In this document: positions 47,484-56,018 of the stretch, one piece after another
Numbering within the stretch: the stretch's first letter is position 1
Layout of the letters: each line of letters opens with the position of its first letter
Made by a program: the position numbers and the translations under genes
NCBI GenBank assembly: GCA_035710745.1
Contig: DASTCX010000006.1
Coordinates: 92,391-156,390 of the forward strand
Length of the DNA: 64,000 bases
Direction: 5' to 3'
DNA from: Candidatus Eremiobacteraceae bacterium
Lineage (GTDB): Bacteria > Vulcanimicrobiota > Vulcanimicrobiia > Eremiobacterales > Eremiobacteraceae
Notes under the pieces: generated by a model
What the model was told of the DNA's origin: nothing
The model's input: only the letters and a program-made list of their open reading frames with translations
Databases searched by the model: none

Positions 47484-48017
47484 ATGGAGATCATTCTTGA
47501 GCAGTGTACGCTTCGGGAGTGGCGGCCGAGCGATGAGGCGTCGCTAGTCAAGCACGCGAACAACAAGAACGTCTCGCGCAACTTGTCGGACATCTTCCCA
47601 TATCCATATACTGCTGAGGCCGCGCGCGCGTGGCTCGGAAAGCATGAGGGCGTCCAACCGCAGCGCGACTTCGCGATCGTGATTGACGGAGACGCAGTCG
47701 GCGGCGTCGGTCTGTATCCCGGCAAAGATATCTTCCACCGCTCAGCCGAGATCGGGTATTGGCTCGGCGAGGAGTATTGGGGGCGTGGAATCGTCACCGA
47801 GGCGGTGCGAGCAGTGACGAAGTATGGATTCGAGGCCTTCAATCTTATGCACATCTTCGCCGGATGTTTCGAACGCAACACCGGGTCGCGGCGTGTTCTC
47901 GAGAAGGCCGGCTTTGAATTGGAAGGCCGCCTTCGCATGCACGCCACGAAGGACGGCGTGACGATGAACGACGTCGTCTACGGGATCGTCCGGCCTGGAG
48001 TAAGCGTTCCGGATTAG
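47484..48017 (+). CDS. GNAT-family N-acetyltransferase (RimJ/RimL-like)
   Basis: A 177-residue acetyltransferase. LEQCTLREWRPSDEASLVKH starts the fold; IGYWLGEEYWGRGIVTEAVR has the acetyl-CoA pyrophosphate loop (GRGIVTEA), and FAGCFERNTGSRRVLEKAGF is the second conserved region. This pattern is that of RimJ/RimL-type enzymes, which acetylate ribosomal protein N-termini or small amines; the target is unknown. Codon use is a little less GC-biased than in the neighbours (for example TATCCATATACTGCT), which might indicate more recent acquisition. It stands alone between holA and purB. Confidence 0.88.
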   Translation: MEIILEQCTLREWRPSDEASLVKHANNKNVSRNLSDIFPYPYTAEAARAWLGKHEGVQPQRDFAIVIDGDAVGGVGLYPGKDIFHRSAEIGYWLGEEYWGRGIVTEAVRAVTKYGFEAFNLMHIFAGCFERNTGSRRVLEKAGFELEGRLRMHATKDGVTMNDVVYGIVRPGVSVPD

Positions 48018-48028
48018 GCGAGGCCGCG

Positions 48029-48160
48029 ACGGTCGGGCGTAAAGGTCGACCGCTCCACTCTCACGCCGAATGGCCGGGCCGCGGCGGTCGAGATAAATCT
48101 CGACCGCTGTCAGACCCTTCCGCTACAATATCGACATCGCGTAAAGGTTGACCGCTCCAC
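48029..48160. repeat. Degenerate, intact and duplicated-half family-A units upstream of purB
   Basis: A degenerate unit at 48029-48055 (right part GTAAAGGTCGACCGCTCCAC), an intact unit at 48084-48107 (core GGTCGAGATAAATCTCGACC) and a second copy of the degenerate right part at 48139-48160 (GTAAAGGTTGACCGCTCCAC). The two right parts differ by one base, C to T, which turns TCGACC into TTGACC. Confidence 0.8.
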
Positions 48161-48176
48161 CCGTTCATAATATAAC
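48148..48176 (+). promoter_or_regulatory. Promoter of the purB-purCE-purL-purQ operon
   Basis: TTGACC at 48148-48153, 17 bp, TATAAC at 48171-48176. Both boxes are near consensus and no better promoter lies closer. Transcription would begin at about 48182, at or within the GTG start codon (48180), implying a leaderless or nearly leaderless message. The -35 lies in a duplicated piece of a palindromic repeat. Confidence 0.55.
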
Positions 48177-48179
48177 CTT

Positions 48180-49625
48180 GTGACCACTTCGTATTCCTCG
48201 CCCTTCTCGTGGCGCTACGGGCACCCCGCGATGCGCGCCCTGTTCTCAGAACAGACGAAGCGCCGCATGTGGCGGCGTCTCTGGCTAGCCCTGGCTCGCG
48301 CGCAATCGAAGGCCGGCCTCGTGTCGGGAGAAGAGGTCGCCGATCTCCGCCGCTTCGTCGACGCGGTCGACATCGAGGCGGCGCACAAGATCGAAACCGA
48401 GATCGGTCACGATCTCATGGCCGAGCTACGCGTCTACGCCTCGCAGGCGAAGATCGGCGGCGGCAAGCTCCACCTCGGCGCGACGTCGATGGACATCGAG
48501 GACAACGTCGAGATCGCGCGTATGAAGGCGGCGATCGCCGGCCGCGACATGCTTGCCGCCAACATCCGCGGCCTGCTCGGCGATCTCGCCGAGAAGATCG
48601 AGAAGTACGCGGCCCTCCCGTGCATGGCGTACACGCATCTCCAGGCGGCCGAGCCGTCGACGCTCGGTTTCCGCATGACGCTGTGGGCTCAAGACATCGC
48701 CTCGGATCACGAGAACCTCCTCAGACTTGCGGAGTGGCTGCCCGCGAAAGGTCTTCGGGGCGCGGTCGGCACATCGGCCTCGTACGACGCCTTGCTGCGC
48801 GGCACGAAGATCACTTCGGACGACCTCGAGCGCGAGATCCTGAGCGAGTTCGGCTTGCACGCGGGCGCGGTGTCGGGCCAGACGTATCCGCGCAGGCTCG
48901 ACTATCTCGTCGTCTCGGCCCTCGCCGCGTTTGCCGCATCGTGCGCGAAGCTCGCCTTCGACTTTCGGATCCTTGCAAGCGCTGGGTTCGGCGAGCTCGG
49001 CGAACCTTTCGGTCGCAAGCAAGTCGGTTCATCGGCGATGCCGCACAAACGCAACCCGATCCTGAGCGAGCGGATCGACTCGCTCGCACGGATCGTCGGC
49101 GCGAACGTCAACGTCGTCTGGCAGAACGCCGCCGACAACCTGCTCGAGCGGACGCTCGACGACTCTGCCAATCGACGCTCGGTCATTCCCGAGTCGTTTC
49201 TCGCGGCCGACGAGATCTGCTCGCTCGCGCGCAAAGTCATCACCGGGATGCGCGTCGACGAACGGCGCATCGCGATGAACCTCGCCTGGTTCGGCCCGTT
49301 CTCGGCGACCGAGGCAGTTCTCATGGCGGCAGCCGCAAAAGGCGCAGACCGCCAAGAGCTCCACGAAGTGATGCGTGAAGCGGCGATGCAGGCGTGGGAG
49401 AGCATCGAGCGCGGCCAAGAGAATCCGCTCAAGGGCATCATCGCTCGCGACAAACGCGTACGTGAATACCTCGACGAGAAACAGATCGACGCGCTCATGG
49501 ATCCGGCGTCGCACACCGGTTCCGCCGCACAGCGGGCGCGCGATTACGCGCACCGCCTGCGCGTACTTGAAGCGCAAGGCGCCACAACCGCGCCATTCTT
49601 GACGGAGATGGGGATAGAGGCATGA
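48180..49625 (+). CDS. purB: Adenylosuccinate lyase
   Basis: A 481-residue fumarase/aspartase-superfamily enzyme acting twice in purine synthesis (SAICAR and adenylosuccinate cleavage). The start SSPFSWRYGHPAMRALFSEQ is the usual PurB N-terminus; the superfamily signature GSSAMPHKRNPILSERIDSL carries the flexible catalytic loop, and the general-base region is ATSMDIEDNVEIARMKAAI. GTG 48180 is chosen as the only suitable start. It opens an operon that continues through purCE, purL, an M16 peptidase and purQ with 4-nt overlaps. Confidence 0.95.
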   Translation: MTTSYSSPFSWRYGHPAMRALFSEQTKRRMWRRLWLALARAQSKAGLVSGEEVADLRRFVDAVDIEAAHKIETEIGHDLMAELRVYASQAKIGGGKLHLGATSMDIEDNVEIARMKAAIAGRDMLAANIRGLLGDLAEKIEKYAALPCMAYTHLQAAEPSTLGFRMTLWAQDIASDHENLLRLAEWLPAKGLRGAVGTSASYDALLRGTKITSDDLEREILSEFGLHAGAVSGQTYPRRLDYLVVSALAAFAASCAKLAFDFRILASAGFGELGEPFGRKQVGSSAMPHKRNPILSERIDSLARIVGANVNVVWQNAADNLLERTLDDSANRRSVIPESFLAADEICSLARKVITGMRVDERRIAMNLAWFGPFSATEAVLMAAAAKGADRQELHEVMREAAMQAWESIERGQENPLKGIIARDKRVREYLDEKQIDALMDPASHTGSAAQRARDYAHRLRVLEAQGATTAPFLTEMGIEA

Positions 49626-50911
49626 ACAAAGGACCCGAAGTCGCGCGCGGCAAGACCAAGGTGCTCTACCGCTCCGCCGACCGGCCGGACGCGGTCGTCG
49701 TCGTTTCGCAAGATCAGATCACCGCGGGCGACGGCGCGAAGCGGCACGTCATCGGCGGAAAAGGGCGTCTCGCCGCGCTGACGACCGCGCGGGTCTACCG
49801 CCTCCTGAGCGCATCCAATATTCCGACCCACTACTTGAGCGGCGGCGAAGACGACGACGCGAACGAGATGCTCGTCCGCCACTGCGAGATGATCCCGATC
49901 GAGGTCGTCGTGCGCGGCATCGCGGCGGGCTCGTACGTAAAACGCAATCCGGGCGTCAAGCCCGGCACGGTCATCGCGCCTCGGCTCGTCGAATATTTCT
50001 TCAAAGACGACGCGAATCACGATCCGCAATACACGGCCGAGCGCATCATCGACGAAGGTATCGCGACCCAGGCTGAACTCGCGCAGATGACCGACATCGC
50101 GCGCATCGTCTTCGACGTTCTCGCGCACGCATGGAAGCGCCAGAACGTTTTGCTCGTCGACCTCAAAGTCGAGTTCGGACGCGCTCCGAAAGCCGACGGC
50201 GGCACGGAGATCCTGCTCGCCGACGTCATCGACAACGATTCGTGGCGCATCTGGCCCGGCGGCGATCAGTCGGCGATGCTCGACAAGCAGATCTACCGCA
50301 ACATCCAAGTGCCGTCGGAGGCCGACCTCGCGAACGTCAAAGGCAAATACGAAGAAGTCGCCGAGCGCGTCGGCCAATTCCAGAAGACGACCGGCGGCTT
50401 CGTCGGCATCGTCATGGGATCGTCGGGCGACGACGCACACGCCGAACGAATCCTCAAGGCCCTTTCCGCGCTCGGCGTCCCCGCGCGCAAGCACGTCGCT
50501 TCGGCGCACAAGACGCCGTTGTACGCGCTCGAAAAAGTGAGCCGCCTCGACGGCATGCTCGGGAGAGTCGTCTACATCACCATCGCCGGCCGCAGCAATG
50601 CGCTCTCGGCATTCGTCGATGCGGCGACCGCGAACTGCGTCATCGCATGTCCGCCGATCGGATCAAATTTCTCAGGCATGGATATCCTGTCGAGCTTGAG
50701 CCTGCCGTCGGGCATCGCGAGCATGGTCGTCCTCGAACCGGAGAACGCCGCGCTCGCTGCCGCGAAGATCCTCGCGGTCGACGACACGGTCTTGTACGGC
50801 CGCGTCCTGGTCGCGCAGTACAAGAACCGGACGAACGTCGTCGACGCCGATGCTCGCGCGGGCGGTTCGGTAAGCCAAGCGCCGCCGAACGGGAAGGCAT
50901 CGCAGAATTGA
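49622..50911 (+). CDS. purCE: PurC-PurE fusion: SAICAR synthetase and class II AIR carboxylase
   Basis: A 429-residue bifunctional protein. Residues 1-235 are SAICAR synthetase: ARGKTKVLYRSADRPDAVVV, MIPIEVVVRGIAAGSYVKRN, LVDLKVEFGR, and LADVIDNDSWRIWPGGDQSA with the DKQIYR end. Residues ~258-415 are PurE: FVGIVMGSSGDDAHAERILK, VASAHKTPLYAL, TIAGRSNALSAFVDAATANC, VIACPPIGSNFSGMDILSSL, SLPSGIASMVVL. The phrases AGRSN, CPPI and SSLxLPSG are those of class II PurE, the CO2-using carboxylase of animals, not the class I PurE that needs PurK. The domain order equals that of animal PAICS. It overlaps purB by ATGA. Confidence 0.9.
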   Translation: MNKGPEVARGKTKVLYRSADRPDAVVVVSQDQITAGDGAKRHVIGGKGRLAALTTARVYRLLSASNIPTHYLSGGEDDDANEMLVRHCEMIPIEVVVRGIAAGSYVKRNPGVKPGTVIAPRLVEYFFKDDANHDPQYTAERIIDEGIATQAELAQMTDIARIVFDVLAHAWKRQNVLLVDLKVEFGRAPKADGGTEILLADVIDNDSWRIWPGGDQSAMLDKQIYRNIQVPSEADLANVKGKYEEVAERVGQFQKTTGGFVGIVMGSSGDDAHAERILKALSALGVPARKHVASAHKTPLYALEKVSRLDGMLGRVVYITIAGRSNALSAFVDAATANCVIACPPIGSNFSGMDILSSLSLPSGIASMVVLEPENAALAAAKILAVDDTVLYGRVLVAQYKNRTNVVDADARAGGSVSQAPPNGKASQN

Positions 50912-50913
50912 CC

Positions 50914-53268
50914 GTGACCCTCGACCCGGTCGCGTACTCAGCCGAGCCGCTGCGGCTCGAAGGATCCGATGCAGAACTCGAGCGCCTCGCCCGTCGCGAG
51001 GCGCTCGCGCTCACGGCAGGCGAACTGCGCGCGATCGTCGCGCGCATCGGACGTAACCCGACGCGTGCCGAAGCGCACGCGTTCTCGATCCAGTGGAGCG
51101 AGCATTGCTCGTATAAGAGCAGCCGCGCGCTGCTCAAGAAGTTGCCGAAACGGTCGTCCGACGTGCTCGTGCCGGTCGGCGAAGACGCGGGCGTGCTCCG
51201 TCTGGGCGAGGTCGACGGCGTGACGTACGGCGTCGTCGTCGCGCACGAGAGTCACAACCATCCGTCACAGGTCGTGCCGTTCGAAGGCGCCGCGACCGGC
51301 GTCGGCGGCATCTTACGCGACGTCCTATGCATGGGCGCGGAAGTCGTCGCGAGCGCCGACCAGCTGCGCTTCGGCGGCCTCGGGCTCGGCACGCACCAAG
51401 CGTACGTCGCGGCGGGCGCTGTCGACGGCATCGCGGCGTACGGCAACGCCGTCGGCGTGCCGAACATCGCGGGCGACGTCTATTTCCATCCGTCGTTCGC
51501 CGACAATTGCCTCGTCAACGTCGTCGCGCTCGGAATCGTCCGCGCCGATCGGATCGTCCACAGCCGCGTTCCAGCAAACGGCGAAGGCTTCGATCTCATC
51601 CTCGTCGGCAAGGCGACCGACGCGTCCGGATTCGGCGGCGCAGCTTTCGCCTCGCTCGTCCTCGATGCGAGTGAAGCTCATGCCAACAAGAGCGCCGTCC
51701 AGGTGCCGGACCCGTTCCTCAAAAGCGTCATCATGCGCGCGACATACGCGGTGTTCCGCGAGGCGTTCTCGCGCAAGATCCCGATCGGGTGCAAGGACCT
51801 CGGCGCCGGCGGCATCATGGGCAGCTCGAGCGAGCTGTGCGATGCGGGCGGCTTCGGCGCGACGATCGATCTCGATGCCGTGCCGGTCGCGACTCCGGGC
51901 CTGACGCCGTTCGTCATCGCATGCGCGGAAACGCAAGAGCGCATGCTGCTCGCCGTGCCGCCGTCGTTCACGCCGGTCGTGCTTTCGATCTACAACGAGC
52001 GCTTCACGCTCCCGGACGTCGCCGCGAACGCGAAAGCCGCGGTCATCGGCCGAGCGACAGCAGACCGTCGCTATCGCCTACTCGCCAAGGGTGTCGCGGT
52101 GTGCGACCTGCCGATCGACGTCCTCACCGGACCGGTTGCTGCAGAGCGCGTGAGCGGTCCCGAAACGGTCAAGCCGCGATCGACCGATCAGTCGACGCAC
52201 GTCGTCGAGCGCAGCACCATAGAGGATCTGCTGAAAACTGTACTCGCGCATCCCGACGTCTGCAGCCGCCGCCCGCTCCTCGAGCACTACGACTGCGCTG
52301 TTCGCGGCGCGACGGTCGCACCGCCGGGTTATGCCGATGCAGGCGTCATCATCGTCAAGCGCGGCGGACATCTCGGCGTCGCGCTCTCCGTTGACGGCAA
52401 TCCGCGCTACGGCGCGATCTCCGCACGTCACGCGGCGGCGCTCGCCGTCGTCGAGTCGGCGCGCAACGTCGCGGCCGTCGGCGCACATCCGATCGGTCTC
52501 ACCGACTGTCTCAACTACGGTAATCCTGAAGATCCGATGGCCTACCGCCAGCTCGCGGACGGCGTCGAAGGGTTGGCGGAGGCCGCGAACGCGCTCCACG
52601 TCACCGAAGCAGACGACCCGCTCCCGTTCGTCAGCGGCAACGTCAGCCTCTATAACGAGTCGTCGGGCGGTGGCGCGATCGCGCCGTCGGCGATCGTCGC
52701 GTGCATCGGTCGCGTCGATGATGTCGGGCGCGTCGTTTCGATGCGGCTCACCGCGGGAGAGCACCGGCTGCTCGTCCTCGGACCGCGCACGGCTGCGCTC
52801 GGCGGGTCGGTCGCCGGCATCGTCCTCGGTGCGCCCGTGAGCGAGCTGCCCGATGTCGATTATGAAGAGGCTTCCGCATCGATCCGCGCCGTCGTCGAAG
52901 CGATCGAAGCAGGCGTGGTGAGCGCCGCACACGACATCAGCGACGGCGGCCTGCTCGCGTGCGTCGCGGAGATGTGCCTGGGCGGAGACGCCGACGGTAC
53001 GATCGGCGCAAGGCTCACCGCGCCATCGGTCTGGGCGCCGGATATTTCACCGATCGCTGCGCTTTTCGGCGAGGCAGGCGGGTTCGTCGTCGAGATCCCG
53101 GCCGATCGCCTCGGCCATTTCGAAGCGATCTGCACTCGCACGGGCGCAGCGCCCATCGCGATCGGCACGACCGGCGGTGCGACGCTTCACGTGAGCGGAC
53201 TATGTGACGTACCGTTGACGACGCTCGCAGAGGCCTGGACAGGCACGTTGCGGGAACTCTACGCGTGA
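50914..53268 (+). CDS. purL: FGAM synthase subunit PurL (small, multi-subunit type)
   Basis: A 784-residue PurL that needs separate PurQ and PurS partners. Core elements are FSIQWSEHCSYKSSRALLKK, the catalytic His region VVAHESHNHPSQVVPFEGAA, TGVGGILRDVLCMGAEVVAS, LGAGGIMGSSSELCDAGGFG and, in the second half, VGAHPIGLTDCLNYGNPEDP and VSAAHDISDGGLLACVAEMC. I use GTG 50914, three bases past the purCE stop; TTG 50908, overlapping that stop and closer to a GAAGG site, is nearly as good. There is no N-terminal PurS domain nor C-terminal glutaminase, which agrees with purQ downstream and the tandem PurS-like gene at 58 kb. Confidence 0.95.
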   Translation: MTLDPVAYSAEPLRLEGSDAELERLARREALALTAGELRAIVARIGRNPTRAEAHAFSIQWSEHCSYKSSRALLKKLPKRSSDVLVPVGEDAGVLRLGEVDGVTYGVVVAHESHNHPSQVVPFEGAATGVGGILRDVLCMGAEVVASADQLRFGGLGLGTHQAYVAAGAVDGIAAYGNAVGVPNIAGDVYFHPSFADNCLVNVVALGIVRADRIVHSRVPANGEGFDLILVGKATDASGFGGAAFASLVLDASEAHANKSAVQVPDPFLKSVIMRATYAVFREAFSRKIPIGCKDLGAGGIMGSSSELCDAGGFGATIDLDAVPVATPGLTPFVIACAETQERMLLAVPPSFTPVVLSIYNERFTLPDVAANAKAAVIGRATADRRYRLLAKGVAVCDLPIDVLTGPVAAERVSGPETVKPRSTDQSTHVVERSTIEDLLKTVLAHPDVCSRRPLLEHYDCAVRGATVAPPGYADAGVIIVKRGGHLGVALSVDGNPRYGAISARHAAALAVVESARNVAAVGAHPIGLTDCLNYGNPEDPMAYRQLADGVEGLAEAANALHVTEADDPLPFVSGNVSLYNESSGGGAIAPSAIVACIGRVDDVGRVVSMRLTAGEHRLLVLGPRTAALGGSVAGIVLGAPVSELPDVDYEEASASIRAVVEAIEAGVVSAAHDISDGGLLACVAEMCLGGDADGTIGARLTAPSVWAPDISPIAALFGEAGGFVVEIPADRLGHFEAICTRTGAAPIAIGTTGGATLHVSGLCDVPLTTLAEAWTGTLRELYA

Positions 53269-56018
53269 TGAATAGCATTTATGATTTCGAAGCAAGCAAC
53301 GCGCGGCGAAATGTAGTAGGCCGACCGAAGGTCGGCGCCGAGCTGCGCTCGGCCTACTACATCCCCTTAATCGTTGCAACTATTTGCGCGTTTGCGCTCA
53401 TGGGTGCGGCGCCGGCGCCGAGCGCGACTGCCGCGCCGGCAAACGTCGTACGCGCGACGCTTGCGAACGGGATGCAAGTCGTCATCCTGCCGAACGCGCT
53501 AGCGCCGGTCGCGACAACGGTCATGATGTATGGCGTCGGCTCCGACGACGACACGATGCCCGGCATCGCGCACGCCACGGAGCACATGATGTTCCGCGGC
53601 ACGAGCGATCTGTCGGCTGGTCAACTCTCGGACATCGCCGCCCGCATGGGCGCGGTCTACGATGCGCAGACGTCGAACGAGTGGACCCTCTACTGGTTCA
53701 AGCTGCCATCGGCCTACGTCGACGTCGCGCTCCACGTCGAGGCCGATCGCATGTCGAATGCGACGATCAGCCAGGCGGACTGGGCGACCGAACGCGGCGC
53801 GATCGAGCAAGAGATTCAAGCGCAGGCGAGCCAGCCCGGATATAAGATCAGCACGAAGGTGCAGTCGGCGTTCTTCAGCGGTACGCCGTTCGCGAACACG
53901 ACGGGCGGCACGGTCGCAAGCTTCGACAAGATGAAGGCCGACGACATCAGGGCGTTCTACCGCGCGTGGTACCATCCGTCGAATGCAACGCTCGTCATCG
54001 CCGGCGATATCGATCCCGAAAAGACGCTGGCGAGCGTCCATGCGCTCTTCGACAAGATCCCGGCGGCCACGCTACCGGCGCACGCGCCGATCAACGTGCC
54101 GCCGCTTCCGTCGACGACCATCACCGATACGATCGACTTCCCGCTCGGCTTCGGCGCTTACGCCTATCGCATGCCTGGTTCGACGAGCCCGGACTACGCG
54201 CCGGCGATCGTCCTCAACGACGTCTTCGATAGCGGGCGCGGTGCGTTCGCCGACCTCCAGGCCCAAGGCAAGGTCCTCGCCGCGATCAGCTTCTCGTCTG
54301 CGTTCCCGGAGACGGGCGTCACCTTCTTCATCGCTATCCCGACTCAAGATAGCAACGCGCAAGGCGCGCTGACGCAAGTGCAAGGCGTCATCGACTCATA
54401 CCGGGCCAATGGCGTACCGGCGGATCTCATCGAGGCCTCGAAGACCAGGCTGCTCGCGCAGCGCGCGTTCGGCCAGGCGTCGATATCCGGTCTCGCGTTC
54501 TCTTGGGGAGATGCGATGACGAATCGCCAGCCGTCGCCGGACGCGCTCTACGATGCCGTCGCGAAGGTGACGCCCGCGGATGTCAACCGGGTCCTGACGA
54601 CGTACTTCGACCCCGATCATCAGGTGTCGCTTATCATCACCGGCAAGCAAGACGCGACGTTCGCGCGCCCGGACCCGAACGCGGGCGTCGAAAACGTCGG
54701 CTACACGCCGACCAAAGAAGAAGCGCTGCCCGCTTGGGCGGCCGTCGCGCTCAAAGCGCCGCTCATCGCACCCGCCGCCGACACGCTCGTCGTCACGCGA
54801 AAACTGCCGAATGGTCTACGCCTACGAGTGCGGCAAGAGAAGACGGCGCCGGTCGTCGTCCTCAGCGGCGTCATCCGCAACGACCCGCTGCTCTACGATC
54901 CACCAGGCAAGGAAGGCGTCGCGCTGATGGTCGGCGAGATGCTGCCGTGGGGCACGACGACGTACGATCGCAAGGGCTACCAGGAACAATTGGACGACGC
55001 GGCCGCAGACGTCACGCTCGGCACGGCGTTCGGGCTCGAGGTGCAGTCGCAGACGTTCGATCGTGGCGTCCAGCTCCTCGCCGACGGCATGCTCCATCCG
55101 GCGCTCGCGCAATCGTCGTTCGAAGTCGTCAAGGCGCAGACGCTCCAAAGCGTCAACGCGGCGAACGCGCTTCCGTCCGAAAAGGCGGACCTCGCCGAGC
55201 GGCTTGCGCTCTATCCGAAGGGCGATCCGCGCCGGCGCGATACCAACGCCAAGACGATCGGCGCGATCAAGCTCGACGATCTGCGCAAATACCTCGCGCT
55301 CGCGTACCGGCCGGACCTCACCGAGATCGCTATCGTCGGCGACATCACGCCCGATCAAGCCGAGGCTGCGATCGAGCGGTACTTCGGCGACTGGAAAGCC
55401 ATTGGACCGGCGCCGTCGTTCAGCTACCCCATCATAAAAGAGACGACGCCGAAAGCGGCCTCGGTGACCGTCAAGTCGTCATCAAACGTCCAGTCGCAGG
55501 TGACGCTGAAAGAAGAGCTCCACCTGCACTCGGACGACAACGACTACGTCGCGCTCCAACTGGCGAACACGATCCTCTCGGGCGAGGGGACGGGGTCGAT
55601 GCTTTTCAAAGAGCTGCGCACGCGCCGCGGATACGTGTACGGCGTCGATTCAGCGCTCAACTCGCAGCCCGAGGGCGCCGAGTTCTCGATCTCGTTCGCG
55701 AGCGAGCCGCGCGACGTCAATCCGGCCGAGTCGGCCGCCATCGCGATCATCAAGGGCCTGCAACGCACGCCGCTGCCGGCGGTCGAGCTGCAGCGAGCAA
55801 AGGCGTCGCTGCTGGCGAAGAAAGTGCTCCCCCTGGACAGTTACGAGGGTGTCGCGTCGGACATGCTCGCGGGTGCTTCCGAAGGAATCACCGGGGATGT
55901 CTCCGATCGTTGGTTCTGGCAAGCGCTGCTTGCGATAACGCCCGCGCAACTCGAGCGCGCCATGCGCCGCATCGATACGGATCGCTTCGTCCGTGTCATC
56001 GTGGAGCCCGGTTCGTGA
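53268..56018 (+). CDS. Secreted M16 zinc peptidase (two-domain, pitrilysin family)
   Basis: A 916-residue protein with a two-lobed M16 layout. The inverted zinc motif HATEH is at residues 102-106 (IAHATEHMMFRGTSD) and the third ligand lies in ERGAIEQEIQAQASQ. The second half (from ~500) repeats the fold without a zinc site, as in typical two-lobe members. The hydrophobic segment YYIPLIVATICAFALMGAAP serves as signal peptide. Residues ~16-31 (VVGRPKVGAELRSAYY) are encoded by a family-B palindrome, so the repeat lies in the coding region. ATG 53268 overlaps the purL stop (TGATG) and the end overlaps purQ (GTGA), so a secreted protease gene is set within a purine operon. Confidence 0.9.
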   Translation: MNSIYDFEASNARRNVVGRPKVGAELRSAYYIPLIVATICAFALMGAAPAPSATAAPANVVRATLANGMQVVILPNALAPVATTVMMYGVGSDDDTMPGIAHATEHMMFRGTSDLSAGQLSDIAARMGAVYDAQTSNEWTLYWFKLPSAYVDVALHVEADRMSNATISQADWATERGAIEQEIQAQASQPGYKISTKVQSAFFSGTPFANTTGGTVASFDKMKADDIRAFYRAWYHPSNATLVIAGDIDPEKTLASVHALFDKIPAATLPAHAPINVPPLPSTTITDTIDFPLGFGAYAYRMPGSTSPDYAPAIVLNDVFDSGRGAFADLQAQGKVLAAISFSSAFPETGVTFFIAIPTQDSNAQGALTQVQGVIDSYRANGVPADLIEASKTRLLAQRAFGQASISGLAFSWGDAMTNRQPSPDALYDAVAKVTPADVNRVLTTYFDPDHQVSLIITGKQDATFARPDPNAGVENVGYTPTKEEALPAWAAVALKAPLIAPAADTLVVTRKLPNGLRLRVRQEKTAPVVVLSGVIRNDPLLYDPPGKEGVALMVGEMLPWGTTTYDRKGYQEQLDDAAADVTLGTAFGLEVQSQTFDRGVQLLADGMLHPALAQSSFEVVKAQTLQSVNAANALPSEKADLAERLALYPKGDPRRRDTNAKTIGAIKLDDLRKYLALAYRPDLTEIAIVGDITPDQAEAAIERYFGDWKAIGPAPSFSYPIIKETTPKAASVTVKSSSNVQSQVTLKEELHLHSDDNDYVALQLANTILSGEGTGSMLFKELRTRRGYVYGVDSALNSQPEGAEFSISFASEPRDVNPAESAAIAIIKGLQRTPLPAVELQRAKASLLAKKVLPLDSYEGVASDMLAGASEGITGDVSDRWFWQALLAITPAQLERAMRRIDTDRFVRVIVEPGS
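53313..53360. repeat. Family-B palindrome inside the M16 coding sequence
   Basis: Outer arms GTAGTAGGCCGA and TCGGCCTACTAC enclose two smaller dyads, GCCGACCGAAGGTCGGC and GCCGAGCTGCGCTCGGC. The whole 48-bp unit is in frame and encodes part of the signal-peptide region of the M16 protein. Confidence 0.8.

Noticed and set aside
50131..50913. 261-residue extension of purL
   Set aside because: It is a shadow frame of the PurE half of purCE with Arg-rich composition; PurL homology starts at about 50914.
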